DNA of 64,000 nt, taken from Brachyhypopomus gauderio (lineage: Eukaryota; Chordata; Actinopteri; Gymnotiformes; Hypopomidae). The DNA lies in contig NC_135223.1 of NCBI RefSeq assembly GCF_052324685.1, forward strand, positions 4,362,279-4,426,278, written 5' to 3'. Made by a program: the position numbers and the translations under genes. This document shows positions 34,083-47,229 of this stretch, piece by piece. The notes under the pieces were generated by a model, which saw nothing but the letters and a program-made list of their open reading frames with translations, was not told the origin of the DNA and did not search any database. Position 1 is the first letter of the stretch. Each line of letters begins with the position of its first letter.

Positions 34083-34129
<47 letters not shown>
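34082..34129. repeat. (CT)n microsatellite
   Basis: About 24 uninterrupted CT dinucleotides at the left edge of the Tc1-like element. Confidence 0.95.
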
Positions 34130-34130
<1 letters not shown>

Positions 34131-34257
34131 GTAGGCTACACCTTGCAAGTATCGAGTTGGACCTCCTTTTGTTTTCAGAATCGCCTTAATCCTTTGTGGC
34201 AGATTCAACATGGTACTGGAAATATTCCTCAGAGAGTCTGGTAATTGTAAAAATGTA

Positions 34258-34545
34258 AATGTGCCATATTTTGTCAATTGTGATTTTTACACCGCAATCG
34301 AAATTTGTCCTCCGCTTTTAACCCATCTGTGCAGTTAGAACACACACACACTAGTGATTACTAGGGGGCTGCGGATCACACGTGCCCAGAGCGGTGGGCA
34401 GCCCTAGCCCAGCGCCCGGGGAGCAGTTGGGGGTAGGTGCCTTGCTCAAGGGCACCTCAGTCATGGCCTCAGGTCTGGGAATTGAACCCACGACCCTCCG
34501 GTCACAAGACCAGTTCCCTACCACCAGGCCATGACTGCCTCCTGG
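34258..34545 (-). mobile_element. tRNA-derived SINE inside the Tc1-like element
   Basis: On the minus strand it runs GGCAGTCATGGCCTGGTGG (A box), GGTTCAATTCC (B box), GGGCACGTGTGATCC and a CA/GT-containing linker, and ends with TTAAAAGCGGAGGACAAATT and ATATGGCACA. It is the uninterrupted counterpart of the SINE split at 2581-3967. The Tc1 sequence resumes on both sides (GAGAGTCTGG and GGTCCATATTGACATG). Confidence 0.85.
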
Positions 34546-35451
34546 TCTATATGGTCCATATTGACATGATAGCATCACGCAGTTGCTGCAGATTTGTCGG
34601 CTGTACATCCATGATGTGAATTTCGCCTTCCACCACATCCCAAATGTGCTCTATTGGATTGAGATCTGGTGACTGTGGAGGCCATTGAGTACCATGAACT
34701 CATTGTCGTGTTCGAGAAACCAGTTTGAGATTATTTGTGCTTTATGACATGGCACGTTCACCTGCTGGAAGTAGCCATCAGGATACAAAGGGATGGACAT
34801 GGTCAGCTGTGGCGTTGACACGATGCTCAATTGGTACTAATGGGCCTAATGTGTGTCAGGAAAATATCCCCACACCATTGCACCACCACCACCACCATTA
34901 TCAGACCAGGCAACGTTTTTTTTCAAATCTTCTATTGTCCAATTTTGGTAAGCCTGTGCGAATTGTAGCCGCAGTTTCCTGTTCTTAGCTGACAGGAGTG
35001 GCACCCAGTGTGGCTTCTGCTGCTGTAGCCCATCCGCCTCAAGGTTCGACATGTTGTGCGTTCAGAGATGCTCTTCTGCATGTCTCGGTTGTAACGTCTG
35101 GTTATTTGTAGGGTTGTCCCAATCCGATATTTGGATCAGATCGGCCGCCGATATTAGCAAAAAATGCATATCGGTATCGGATCGGCAGGCACGAGAAAAT
35201 GCCGATCCAGACTCCCGATCCAGTTTTTTTTTAAGTCCGACCCGGGTTTTCCAGCGCACCCATTTAGATAATCCATTCCAGTTTTTGCTGTGGTTTTGCC
35301 AGTGAGAGTAAAATCCGGTCCGCATTTGCCAGCACACCTTCAGCACACGAGCATAGCGTCTGCCCCAATGGACCCTTTTCACATTTCCGGGTTTGGAATG
35401 CGGAAGTAAAAAATAGCAGGGTAAACTTCGCGGGTAGAACGTAGAGACAAT

Positions 35452-35640
35452 ATGGAGCAGCATAGCAAGTGCTACTGCAGCGTGCCTTTCTGCTCAAACA
35501 GCAAACGGAAACAACCAAACCTGAGTTTCCACGACTTTCCAAAGGACAAACATTTACGTAGTAAATGGATATCAGCTATTAGGAGAGAGGAAAGTGCCAC
35601 ATTTAAAACAGTTCTGTCTTCTGTCCAACTCAAAGCCTAA
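35452..35640 (+). pseudogene. THAP-domain first-exon fragment
   Basis: The 62-codon frame begins MEQHSKCYCSVPFCSN and contains SFHDFPKD and a Trp in SKWISAI, matching the N-terminal half of the THAP zinc finger (Cys-x4-Cys, then the Phe-Pro and Trp positions). The second zinc-binding pair (Cys-x2-His) is missing, so the finger is incomplete. In ISL2EU transposons such a domain begins the transposase. Confidence 0.6.
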
Positions 35641-35823
35641 AATAAGCACATCAGATCCTCGTCAGTAGCTACAGTAATTGTTAAATCAGAAAATAAATAA
35701 TTAGCTAAACAGCTAGCTTATGTTATGTGGCGTTACTCGGCGTAAAGTCACTGCTAGCTATATAGCTAACGCTAGCTAACTAGACTGGAAACCTCGCTTA
35801 CTTGTATAAAAATAAGTACTTAC

Positions 35824-35971
35824 CCTCGAAATTGAAGATGTATTCCTCAAAAAATAGCTTGTAAGCCATATCAGCCTTTGACACTTTCGCTACTGACACC
35901 TCATCTATGATCCGGGAGATGTCGAAGAAAGAAATCCGTGGAAGATTGTGCAAAGACTTAGTGAACTCCAT
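35824..35971 (-). pseudogene. Second-gene first exon of the ISL2EU-like element
   Basis: A minus-strand frame opens with ATG at 35971, MEFTKSLHNLPRISFFDI, runs 49 codons plus one base, and ends at a consensus donor GTAAGT (from 35823). Its outward position opposite the THAP exon is where ISL2EU elements carry their second gene, reported to encode a YqaJ-type nuclease. I infer the identity from position and do not see a catalytic domain. Confidence 0.4.
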
Positions 35972-36087
35972 TCTAGCGCCTCCGTGTTTACCCTGCTAAA
36001 CTAAAGCGGAAACACGTCATCAAGCTCTGTGAAAAGGGTCCATTTAGCTCCGCGGCATCTCCTAACTATTAGGACCGCTGTGTAAAT

Positions 36088-36408
36088 TTGAAGTTATCGG
36101 TAAAAATGTCAGTTGTGTGGGATTATTTTACCTTAAAGGATGACAAAGACGAAGAGGTAGAGTGCAACATATGCCACAGTAAAGTCAAGCGTGGTGGTAA
36201 AGCTGTAAGAACTTTTAATACAACCAATCTAATCAAGCATTTAGCGAAATACCACCATAAACAACATGACGAGTTTCTAAAGAAAACCGAAGACAAAAAG
36301 AAAGGTCCTACACAACTAACACTGGCAGAAACGTTTGAATTGAAGAGAGTGTATAGATGGGGATGGAGCAGCAAAGTGTGGAGTAGAAGGCATTTTGCTT
36401 TTAATTAG
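36088..36408 (+). CDS. BED zinc-finger protein of a hAT derivative, 106 aa
   Basis: This is the counterpart of the frame at 30078-30389. It keeps WDYFTLKDD, the Cys-x2-Cys (CNIC) and the His-Leu-x-x-x-x-His of the BED finger, and stops at the same place. Length differences from copy 1 are whole codons: two extra codons in the acidic stretch and one after the His pair. No catalytic core follows. Confidence 0.55.
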   Translation: MKLSVKMSVVWDYFTLKDDKDEEVECNICHSKVKRGGKAVRTFNTTNLIKHLAKYHHKQHDEFLKKTEDKKKGPTQLTLAETFELKRVYRWGWSSKVWSRRHFAFN

Positions 36409-37170
36409 TTTACATATGTGCACGGATATTTTTTTAAGCTTTGGTTTACACTTGTTCAAGAGCACTGATGGATGTTAATGTTAATAGACTATTTGTTAAT
36501 AGACTATTTTCCACTCAGATTGTGTGTTTTGCTTTTTAAATATAATTTACAATATTATTTGCACTTGTGGCTTTTTAATCCTTGGTTTACTGATGCTATT
36601 TCTGTTTGTTATTTAATATTTTGTTTATTTTGAGTTTATTAATTGCTAAATAAACAGGTCAATTTCAACCATTGTGTATTATTCAAACACACCTAATTCA
36701 GCTGGCTACTTGTTATCAAGAGTAAAACATGAGTTTGACAACAAAGTAAGCTGGCTAAATAACTTTAAACTTTAATACATGCTCGGATAGGCCGGTATCG
36801 GTATTGGCCGATATCTGTATCGGATCGGAAGTGCAAATAAATATCGGTATCGGATCGGAAGTTCAAAAAGCTGGATCGGGACATCCCTAGTTATTTGAGT
36901 TACTGTTGCTGTTCTATCAGCTCGAATCAGTCTGGCCATTCTCCTCTGACCTCTGGCGCCCACAGAACTGCCGCTCACTGGATATTTTCTCTTTTTCCTG
37001 ACCATTCTCTATAAACCCTAGAGATGATTGTGTGTGAAAATCCCAGTAGATCAGCAGTTTCTGAAATACTCAGACCAGCCCGTCTGGCACCAACAACCAT
37101 GCCACATTCAAAGTCACTTAAATCACCTTTCTTCCCCATTCTGATGCTCAGTTTAAACTGCAGCAGATTG

Positions 37171-40100
37171 TCTTGGCCATGTTTTTTGTAAGCACCTGCT
37201 CATGTGCATGCACTGTCATGCTCAAAGAAATCTTCCCCAGTTTGAGTTTTCTGATTTCTCCGCGTCCTGCCTGGTGTCGTTGTTTAGGTGATGCGCGTGT
37301 CGAACCTCTGAAGTGAACCAAACACATCTCACTCCGCTCTGTCGCCTTCATGTATGTTTTCAGCAGATCTCTGCCATATATTCACCAAATAAACATTGCA
37401 AGTTAAATAGATTGCGTTAAGTGTCGAATGAATACACAACCACCAAGTAACCCAATCCCATGAAAATATGCACTCAACTGCTAAAATCTAAAATACTTTT
37501 CATAGGAGAAAGCTTCTTTTCCCATACTGTCAATGAATTTTCCCCCAAAATAACCAGAAATCCTGTTCTGCTAAGCAAGCTCTCACAAGCATTAATTCTG
37601 CACATAAATAATCATATCTAATGTCTTATCAAATACGATCTCTTAAAATGATTGCATATACTATGGGCAAGGCAAGACCTGAACTAATCAATGAGTAATA
37701 ACTGAAAAGGCCAGGGTTTCCTAAAGACATCGTAAAAAAATCTTTTCAAACTAGTAGAACAAGAATTACACTGAATATGCTCTCATTTAAGAATATGATT
37801 AATCATTTCTGTGGTGCTTTTGGGAAATGGGATCCAGTTTGTAATTAAATTCAGCCTTTTGGGAAGAGGCAAAGCATTCTCTGAACTCTGACTTTATAGA
37901 TTCGTGTCCAATCTTTTTGTAAAAAGTATTTACACTTTGTTGTAGCGTAGGGGGAAAGATTTCAAAACATTTCCTCCGATAACGAAGATTCGGGTAGATT
38001 TGCAGACTTCACTGTTTATCACATCCAGGAAGGCTGTGCTGATTTAAAATGATAAGTGAGCTTAACATTTGCCAGTGATCTGACGTTTTTTGAATACAGT
38101 CCTTGCACCACACCAGACGCAGGGCATTCTGGATTCAGATAGTGTCTGGGACAGGAAAATTGACCATTGTCAACATTTCCAGGCACCCTGGGAACCACAG
38201 CAATGTCTGGGGTAAACGGACGAGCTCATTTGACCTTTTGCAAGGATTTGAGATGTGTTGGAGCAAACTCACCTAAAACTGAGGTCACAGTAGACTGACT
38301 AAAGAAGGAAGACTGATTTCTGACTTTGTGAAAAGTAAATCTAAAATTGAATTCTGTATATACATTTAAAATATAATAGGTACAAAAGTATGTAAAATAG
38401 TTTAGGATTGAATGGATGCGCTCAATTAAGGCAACGTTATTCACACACACAAGCACGCGTCTTAGAACCACGTCCAGATGGGCTGTGAGAACTGGAGAAG
38501 ATGCGATGGCCTGGAGCTGCTAACATATCTGCTGTTCTATAAGTGAATACGAGTGGCTAAAATCACTCAATCGTCTCCTCGCTCACACGCACACAAATAC
38601 GTCCTAGTGTCTGAAAGGGCTTTGAGAGCTGGTGGAGGACACTGGTGTTCAGCTGGGCTGTGGTAGAAGCCAACACCCACTATAGCACTTGCTACACGTC
38701 TCATGTCTGAGCCAAATTAGTCAGCCACAAGTAATCTGCTTTTATTTTAAGCCCAGTGTAACTGCCACTCATCTAGAACTAGACTGAACAGTTACCTCTG
38801 ATTAGCCTGTACCTCTCTTGGGTTCCTGCTCTTCTCAAATCCTCAAATCCAGCAGATATCTGCTGCTCCCATTCATGTAACAACATATAGAATAAAACAC
38901 CTGCAAATAGCCAAAAACGTAGATGGGTATCTGATCTGTGAACATGACAGGCTAGCTAAAGTTGCACACATCTCTTCGGTCATAGACATCTATGTGATTG
39001 GCTGAATATGAATATGTTGTGCCTTCTTAATGTTACAAAGATCATAAGGTTGACATGAAGTTTTCACATGTAACTGTAACTCTTATGATGACTGAATGTT
39101 TAAGGTATTAAAGAAAGAATATAGGATCATTGTTTCCCATCATTGATATTCATGTGTGGCTCAATGTCAGGGACCAATTGACTACTGAGAAGCTTGTCTC
39201 TACTCACCAGCTGGATTTAAACACAGTGTATTATAGAAGATCCATTAACTTCTCATCAGTTCCTCACTGGATTTAAACAGTATAATACGGATGATCCATT
39301 AACTTCTTAAGAGCTCCTCATTGGATTAAAACACAGTGTAATGCTGGTGATGTATAAACTTCTCAACAGCTCCTCACTGGATTTAAACACAGTGTAATAC
39401 ATTGGTGATCCATTTCTCTTATTTTATTAACGGTGCTTTTGCATTTCTGCAAACATTTTTTCTTGACCCCCTCTGTGCCAGTAACAGAAAGCAAAGGGCG
39501 ACAAAGCTCCTGTTCAGGATACATCATAAACCAAACAAGAAAGATTGCCTTAGACATTAAACATTTTTGCTGTAGAAACTTGTGTAGAAGTGTAGAAGTT
39601 TCTGATCAGTTCGAATGTACTCTGTTCAAGACCTCATAATGAGAAGGTATTCAAAATATACATATAAAATACACCTAGGCACATCTGACTATGCTACATT
39701 TCTCTTTTTTAAAGGTTTGCACACCTTTACACAACGTTACACAATTTCTGAAGGCTTTACACAACTGTCCCATTATCACAAAGTATTTATGCCCCATAGG
39801 AACCTGCCCGGTGATACCTAGCCCCGAAGTCTGACAATTATAGATCTAAGTGATGAGGAAAGTTACAGTTACACGGATCAAACAGTTACACGTGTGCCAA
39901 AAAATACCACAGCTTTAAGGCCAAATCAGCATGTTGGTATCCCGGGTTCACCTGGAGGTAAGTTGTGCAGCCTGGCAGCACGCGCACTCTACTAACCATA
40001 AACAATGCGTCCTCGATTCAGCGTTCATTATGTTATTGACACTTTAATTTCCTGCAGTTCAGCAGAAAGCACTTTATCGGTTAAATCACTGAAGGAGTTT

Positions 40101-40800
40101 CGTTTTTTTTTACAGACGATCTTTATCAGGCACGGGTAGAATAATAAAAAAACTTAAACCTTATTGTACCTATATGTTATGTAAGCCAATTCTAGTTATA
40201 GAATACATTTCAGACGAATTTACGCTGGAACGTGATGTAGAAGTGTTTTGAACAAACATCTTGCTCAATTTTTTACTAGATAAGTCGATTTTTGGTTCAG
40301 GATATAGGACGACCTTGTGCAAGATGCGCTCTCACAGTAGCGGTAGTGATGGTGACATAGGAAATATGTTATCTCGAAGTTTATCGCAGTAAAATCACAG
40401 AGGCCTATATTTCCCTAAGTAATAAGGGCAGCTTCTTACAGGCCCAGCTCTGTGACACCCATAAAATCGGCATCTTATAAACGTTACACTACAACGGTAT
40501 GTATGTTAAAAAATTCAGTTGGTTTCAGTCCTATAAAGCATGATACGCAATATGTATTATATTATATAATTATATATGATATTTAATCACGTGAGGTCTA
40601 TAGCTTCAACTTCCATGCACGATCAGTCGCATTGGATGGTGAGCAAGGTTAAAAGAAAGTTGTCGAGGGTCAGAAAATCCAATATACTTCATTTACAACA
40701 ATTTAATCATCAGTGTATGCACGAGAGAGGCGGAGAAAGAGCGAGAGGGATGGAGGAGGTGAAGTAGATATGATCAGAGAACGTGTGTGAGGTATCAGAT
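37171..40800. other. Intergenic DNA upstream of il21r
   Basis: No exon is recognisable on either strand. A roughly 60-bp tandem repeat lies at about 39180-39415. A (CA)n/(GT)n pair lies at about 40805-40852, close to the probable il21r 5' exon. Confidence 0.5.
39180..39415. repeat. Minisatellite, unit about 60 bp, four copies
   Basis: The block CTCCTCACTGGATTTAAACA, followed by CAGTGTAAT and GATCCATTAACTTCTCA, occurs four times with small indels. It lies between cog7 and il21r and has no coding content. Confidence 0.85.
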
Positions 40801-41226
40801 GTTACTCACACACACACACACACACACGCAGTGCAGTGTGTGTGTGTGTGTGTTCTGGTTATGGTCTCTTACCGCGCTAACAGCAGTACCTCCGCCTGCA
40901 GGTATTATTCTTTTACATATTATTTCTTTCAGAACGCAATATAGTGTTGACATATTCGCTTGAAATATTATTTAACGGAAAAAGTTAAGCCTGTAATGCT
41001 TTATATCTCCGATAAAATATGTTTAATTTACGTCTTGCCAATTATTACACTAATTAATTTCTTCAGTAGCAACTAAGCGAGTATTCATGTTAACTTTTTA
41101 ATAGTGTCTGATGGAAGGACACGTGTCAAGGTTGTTATATAATCCTTTGCGAGTTAAATTAATCCTGAATCAAATTACATTATCTTCAATGTTCGATGTT
41201 TTTGTTTGTTTTTATTGAAAGGGAAA

Positions 41227-41929
41227 ATGAAATTCATAATTTTCCTCCTTTCAATCGGCGGCTTTTCACACTTGTGGGGAGACTTGGGTATGAAATATCA
41301 ATATTTCTGACTATTACCTCTTATTTAATTGTTCAGTCATGTGACTTTTGAAAATTGTTATGTTAGTGTAGCCAATATCTGAGAACTTATTGTGACTTGT
41401 TTTGTGTATGTGCATCTTTAGGCAGTAACTACAGTCTGGAGTGTTTAAATGATTACCTCTTCACCATCACCTGCGTCTTGAACACGTCTGCTGGAGTTCT
41501 GCCCCACAGCGCCACCTACTGGCTAGAGTTATATGATTTCCTGTTAGTGATGCATATATTTATTGTTCATGAATTTCATGCATATTCAAATTTATTCAAA
41601 TCCTGCTGTTCTCAAACTGGCCATACTGATGGTGTAACTGGATTTTTTTAGGACAGTTTAATAATTTCAGGGTAGAGTTTAGTCGTTTCATTCCTAGAGT
41701 TAATTTACATGTATTGTACAGGGACATGGATCGGGGACACAGGTGTGTGTTAAAAGCACAAACACATGCGCAGGTGTGTGTGTTGGATGTATCTCCATGG
41801 CTAGAAAGCTCGTTCAGTGACACAGACATCTTCCAGATCTTCCTGAACTCCGGTTACCATGGCAACAGCAGCTCAGTAGTTCTGGAGATGGTCTACATGC
41901 CAGTAAAGCACAGTAAGAGCATGATCTCA

Positions 41930-41972
<43 letters not shown>

Positions 41973-42175
41973 TCCTAGGCAGGCTCATACACGGTCTTTG
42001 TAATGGTGCATATGTTTTTTGTTTTGTTCATTTGCAGTTCGTCCTGTTCCCCCTACCAACCTGTCGTTGCTATGGGAGAATGATAAGGTTGTTTTTTATT
42101 GGCTGAGTGGATACCAGGAAAACAGCTTCCTCGTACCACACCTCCTGTACCAGCTCAGCATCCGCAGCAAAGACC

Positions 42176-42256
<81 letters not shown>

Positions 42257-42752
42257 TGTGTGTGTAGCTCCTCCTCTCTTACGAAGGTTTGCCTACATGT
42301 GTGTTTACAGGTTTTGGATGTCGAACTAGACGGCACAACTGCAGCTGTGGAAGTTGCGTCTCACACACAGTACAGCGCACGTGTGCGCTCAGTGCCCAAT
42401 CAGATACATTACCAAGGTGTCTGGAGCCACTGGGGATCTGCCATACATTGGACAACTGGATCCAATCACAGTGAGAGAATTTGCATAAATTACCAATTCA
42501 TTTATGCTGTGACAAGACTGTAAGAAGGGGAGTACCTCATATTTACACTTAGAAAAACACAGATCCACTACTCAATCAATAATGCCAGAAGTCTTGATTC
42601 CAATGATGATTCTGCAGTTAGGACACTTTTTCTGTGCGTGTCTTAAGGTGCAGATAATCTGGAAACGTCGATGGTCAGCAAATGGTTTGCTCTGACCTCC
42701 CTGCTGTCAGTTTTATTACTCATCTATATTTCATACTCATGGTATGTGTCTG

Positions 42753-42783
<31 letters not shown>

Positions 42784-43347
42784 ACCATAGGTAATCCTTA
42801 TTATTACGCTCATTTTGACCCAGGTGTAAAAGACAGGTACGGATCCCGAGTCCTGCTCCATATTTCCGAGATTTCAAAGTGAGTCTGCTTCATCAGATGA
42901 ATGATCTCTATGCAGTTACAAAACTAATGCAGATACCCAACTTCCATGGTTCTCCTGTTCCTTTCTGTACCTAATTCATTTTGAATTCCCAATGAATGTG
43001 TGTGTCCATGCACATAACTTCAGCTATAACTCTAAGCCCAGAGGACATGTTTTCAGAGTCCGGTGGTGCTGTCAGATGGACTTCTGCAGAGGGAGGTCTC
43101 TCTGAAGATCGACAGCATGTTTGAAGATTTTGACACCGCCCCTCAGTCAAGCCCCACCCACGATGAGGGGATCAGCGTCGACTCAGGGCACGCCTTCATC
43201 CCTGCCCCACCCAACTTACCCAGCATGCTCCACTGCACTGAGGGTGCAGAGGTCAGCTCGAGCGGCTGGCTGCGTGATGTCATAGCCGCCAAGACCAGCA
43301 GCGTGACGTACAACGAAGATTACTGCGCGGTCTCTCACACAGACTGA
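41227..43347 (+). CDS. il21r: Class I cytokine receptor, interleukin-21 receptor-like
   Basis: Eight coding exons: 41227-41287, 41422-41542, 41722-41912, 42038-42177, 42311-42470, 42648-42741, 42824-42878, 43057-43347, giving 370 residues. Exon 1 encodes a signal peptide (MKFIIFLLSIGGFS). Exons 2-5 form two fibronectin-like domains. Exon 5 carries a WSHWG motif (about residues 209-213) in place of WSxWS. Exon 6 encodes the membrane segment (about 236-255), exon 7 a box 1-like RIPSPAPYF. The tail ends with YNEDYCAVSH, a likely phosphotyrosine site. Order and spacing (for example IRPVPPTNLSL and HYQGVWSHWG) resemble IL21R, which pairs with the common gamma chain and signals through JAK1/JAK3 and STAT3 in lymphocytes. 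IL4R-like and other gamma-chain family receptors are alternatives. The cytoplasmic tail is short (about 115 residues) compared with human IL21R. A noncoding 5' exon probably ends at 40901. Confidence 0.82.
42178..42265. repeat. (GT)n starting exactly at the il21r exon 4 donor
   Basis: About 44 GT dinucleotides begin at the first base of il21r intron 4, so the 5' splice site is the first GT of the repeat and many equivalent GTs follow it. Confidence 0.92.
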
Positions 43348-45291
43348 GCACGCACGCGTACCAGCTAGCACACACAAACCACTCGCACGCATATCAGTGA
43401 ACACACGACACCACACACACACATATCAGTGAACACACACACACACACACGACACCACGTTTCCAGGCTCAGGAAACACGTCCATGAACCTCTGAGTAGA
43501 GTTACTGGCTGTAACGTTACAAAGCACTTTCGGAAAGGGCCCTCCCAGTTTGATCGCATTTTTAAAAATGTTTTAGAAACGAAACAGCCAATCTGCCCAT
43601 CTCCTATACCTGTAAACAATACTTTGTAATTATTCATGAATACAATCTTATCTTTTTCCCAGTAAATATTTAATTTTAAATAAATTAAAGTCCAATATAC
43701 CATTACAAATTATAAAACTATAACTGAGATTTTGTATAATTCAGTTGCCATTATTTGTGTTTATTAAAATTTGTGCCATTTTATGCAACAGATCCCATGT
43801 ATCCTTTTTAGAAAAAGACATTTCACACTTTAATTGCTTTTTTTTGCCTTTTAATAAAAAAAATAAACAAGATTGTGTTGTGCAGCAATTTTCTATTAGT
43901 TATATTTATAGGTTCAGGTGTTCGGTAATTTGTTGATTCTATAATATTGAGTGAGCAGCCTTATTAATTTTCAGAGGTCCATTAAGATTGAGGTCTCGTT
44001 AATATTTATTGAACCCACTGTGCTGACTGCGCGCTTTGTCAAAGTTTATTTTTCGATCACACAAGAGGAAATCACAACACCATCATAAATGGCATAAACA
44101 ACACGGTGCCTGCAGGTGGAAAAGTGCCCAAAACAGCAGCAGGCTCTTTCGCAAAAGAGCACCAGACTAAACCCCAGCTGAACTGGACCCAACCAAGGCG
44201 GAGATCGTGCTTGCAAAGCCACTTAAACACAGCCGTGGTGAGCACCGCGCGTTAGCCAAATGCACTGCAGCAGCGTGGGCAACAGGCCACCGATGTCCAC
44301 CAAGTGAGCTTCCTTTCCCATCAGGTGTCGACATACTTATCTAATAGACACGGGACTTTTTTCATAGAAAGTTTTATTAAAACCAACATAAGAGCAGGAC
44401 ACATGTTCCCATTATTAACAAAGAAAAAAAAAAACCAACGATCTATCTGGGCAACTTCAGAGGAGTTCGAACCTTACGATGAATTTCATCTGATCCCAAA
44501 TTCACCGCATCACACCTCAAACCTGCCTTAGCGTGCGGACGTGTGGAGGTCTGCAGACTCACGCAGCAACACTGCCAGTCTGTATTAACCCATACAGCAT
44601 TCTTGTTGGTCTCCAAGGCCTTAGGAGTCCAGGACTAATTTTAGCGTCTAGTACAGCTTAAAACAACCGAGATCAAGTGCCCGGGCAATAGCAAGGTTTG
44701 TTTCAGCTCTTGAACATCGTGAGGCACTGCTCCTCTCCACACACACACACACACACACACACTCACAGATCAGAGCTACTAAGCACACACACCCACACCC
44801 ACACACACCCACACCCATACAAAGGAAAATGATCAAAAATAGGAAATATTATTCAACATTAAAATAAGATGAAGCATGCACGCACGCACGCTCACACAGA
44901 CACTACACACACAGAAAGTTAAGAGCTTCAATCCAAACAGTCACATCATGTTTGCTTCGACTGAAGAAAGAAAAAAAAAAAAAAAAAAGAAGTCCTTTTC
45001 TGACTGGTGGGTTTTGGCTAAGAAGTTAATCATTGGGCATGGACTGTCCTGTGCGGCTTTCTGGGAGCGGTGACGTCCCTATCTGGGTGTGGCGATGGGG
45101 GCAAGAGGGGCAGCCCAGGGGGTTGGGGCAGATGGCACCAACATCACATTGAGTCCTTTCAGTCCAACGAAAGGGAAAGAAGAGGGGTGGGATTTAAAGA
45201 AAAGAAAAAAAAAAAGGGGGGGGGGGGGGGGGATCCAAATGTTGACACGTTCCCTCCATCCAATCTCCATCCTCCCATCCATCCATCACGT
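43348..45291. other. Convergent 3' UTRs of il21r and ube2i
   Basis: Plus-strand AATAAA motifs near 43677 and 43853 could end il21r. Minus-strand AATAAA motifs near 44051 and 44372 could end ube2i. The two genes are tail to tail with roughly 1.9 kb between stop codons. (CA)n at about 44740-44762, an A run near 44973-44988 and a G run at about 45217-45232 are present. No further exon is visible. Confidence 0.6.
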
Positions 45292-46672
<1,381 letters not shown>

Positions 46673-47229
46673 GACCACAGATCCTGTGAGGGAAAGAGTA
46701 AAGAATTAACCTTACTATGTGTTGTAGAGTATTCATCAGTTTTTTTTTAAACTAAACAAACACCACCATACCACAAAAGTCAAAATAAATGTGGCATATA
46801 AAGGCCTTTTGCATTTTTGAAGTGATTAATAGGTAACCCATTATTCTTTTTAGCGATTTTATAAAAATGAATGAACAAACCGAGATGAATGACAGGGGAG
46901 CGATTACCACAGGTTTCTACACGTAGCAACAAACACTAATATTATTCTTTATGTGTACAGTTTCAGATGTCAACGTGTAACGTCACTGCATTTTGAAAAC
47001 AAGCTCGTCCACCCAGAAACATCAAACCGTAACATCACGTTACAGTAACATCACGTTACAGCTCATTTTAACATACTCTCACACAGCTAGTAAGCTATAA
47101 TGCTACACACTTTCACCTACAACGCAATAGAGGAAATAAGAAAATCAGCCAGGTGGTGTTTTTGCTCCTCAACAGCGTCAATAAATCACATTATAAATCA
47201 CATTTAGCATCAACTCCACAGGAGAGTGT

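Larger units (their letters stand above)
35370..36041. mobile_element. ISL2EU-like miniature element inserted in the hAT copy
   Basis: The ends are GGACCCTTTTCACA and an exact inverted TGTGAAAAGGGTCC. Comparison with hAT copy 1 shows the insertion point and leaves only AT duplicated (35368-35369 and 36042-36043). A 2-bp AT duplication and a THAP-type frame fit ISL2EU rather than P elements, which duplicate 8 bp. The 672-bp element retains the first coding exon of two divergent genes, one at each end. Confidence 0.72.
35109..36889 (+). mobile_element. BED-domain hAT derivative, copy 2, with internal insertion
   Basis: Ends are TAGGGTTGTCCCAATCC and, reverse complemented, TAGGGATGTCCCGATCC. 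The 8-bp duplication GTTATTTG is exact at 35101-35108 and 36890-36897 and lies inside Tc1-like sequence. Removing the 672-bp insertion at 35370-36041 leaves about 1.1 kb closely related to copy 1 at 29780-30679. It carries the BED frame at 36088-36408. Confidence 0.93.
34130..37170 (-). mobile_element. Dead Tc1-like transposon, split by two later insertions
   Basis: Minus-strand coding remnants run from an ATG at 37139 (MGKKGDLSDFECGMVVGARR, the paired-type HTH entry of fish Tc1 transposases) through PLLSAKNRKLRLQFAQA near 34950 to a C-terminal RIKAILKTKGGPTRY near 34190. Frames are broken by stops and deletions: the piece around 34846-34910 lacks much of the DDE region seen in full-length relatives. 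It is interrupted by the hAT at 35109-36889 and by a SINE at about 34258-34545. Element termini are diverged and I cannot fix them exactly. Confidence 0.88.

Noticed and set aside
35370-36041. P-element identity for the THAP-bearing insertion
   Set aside because: P elements make 8-bp duplications. The empty site in the related hAT copy shows only AT duplicated here, which fits ISL2EU better.
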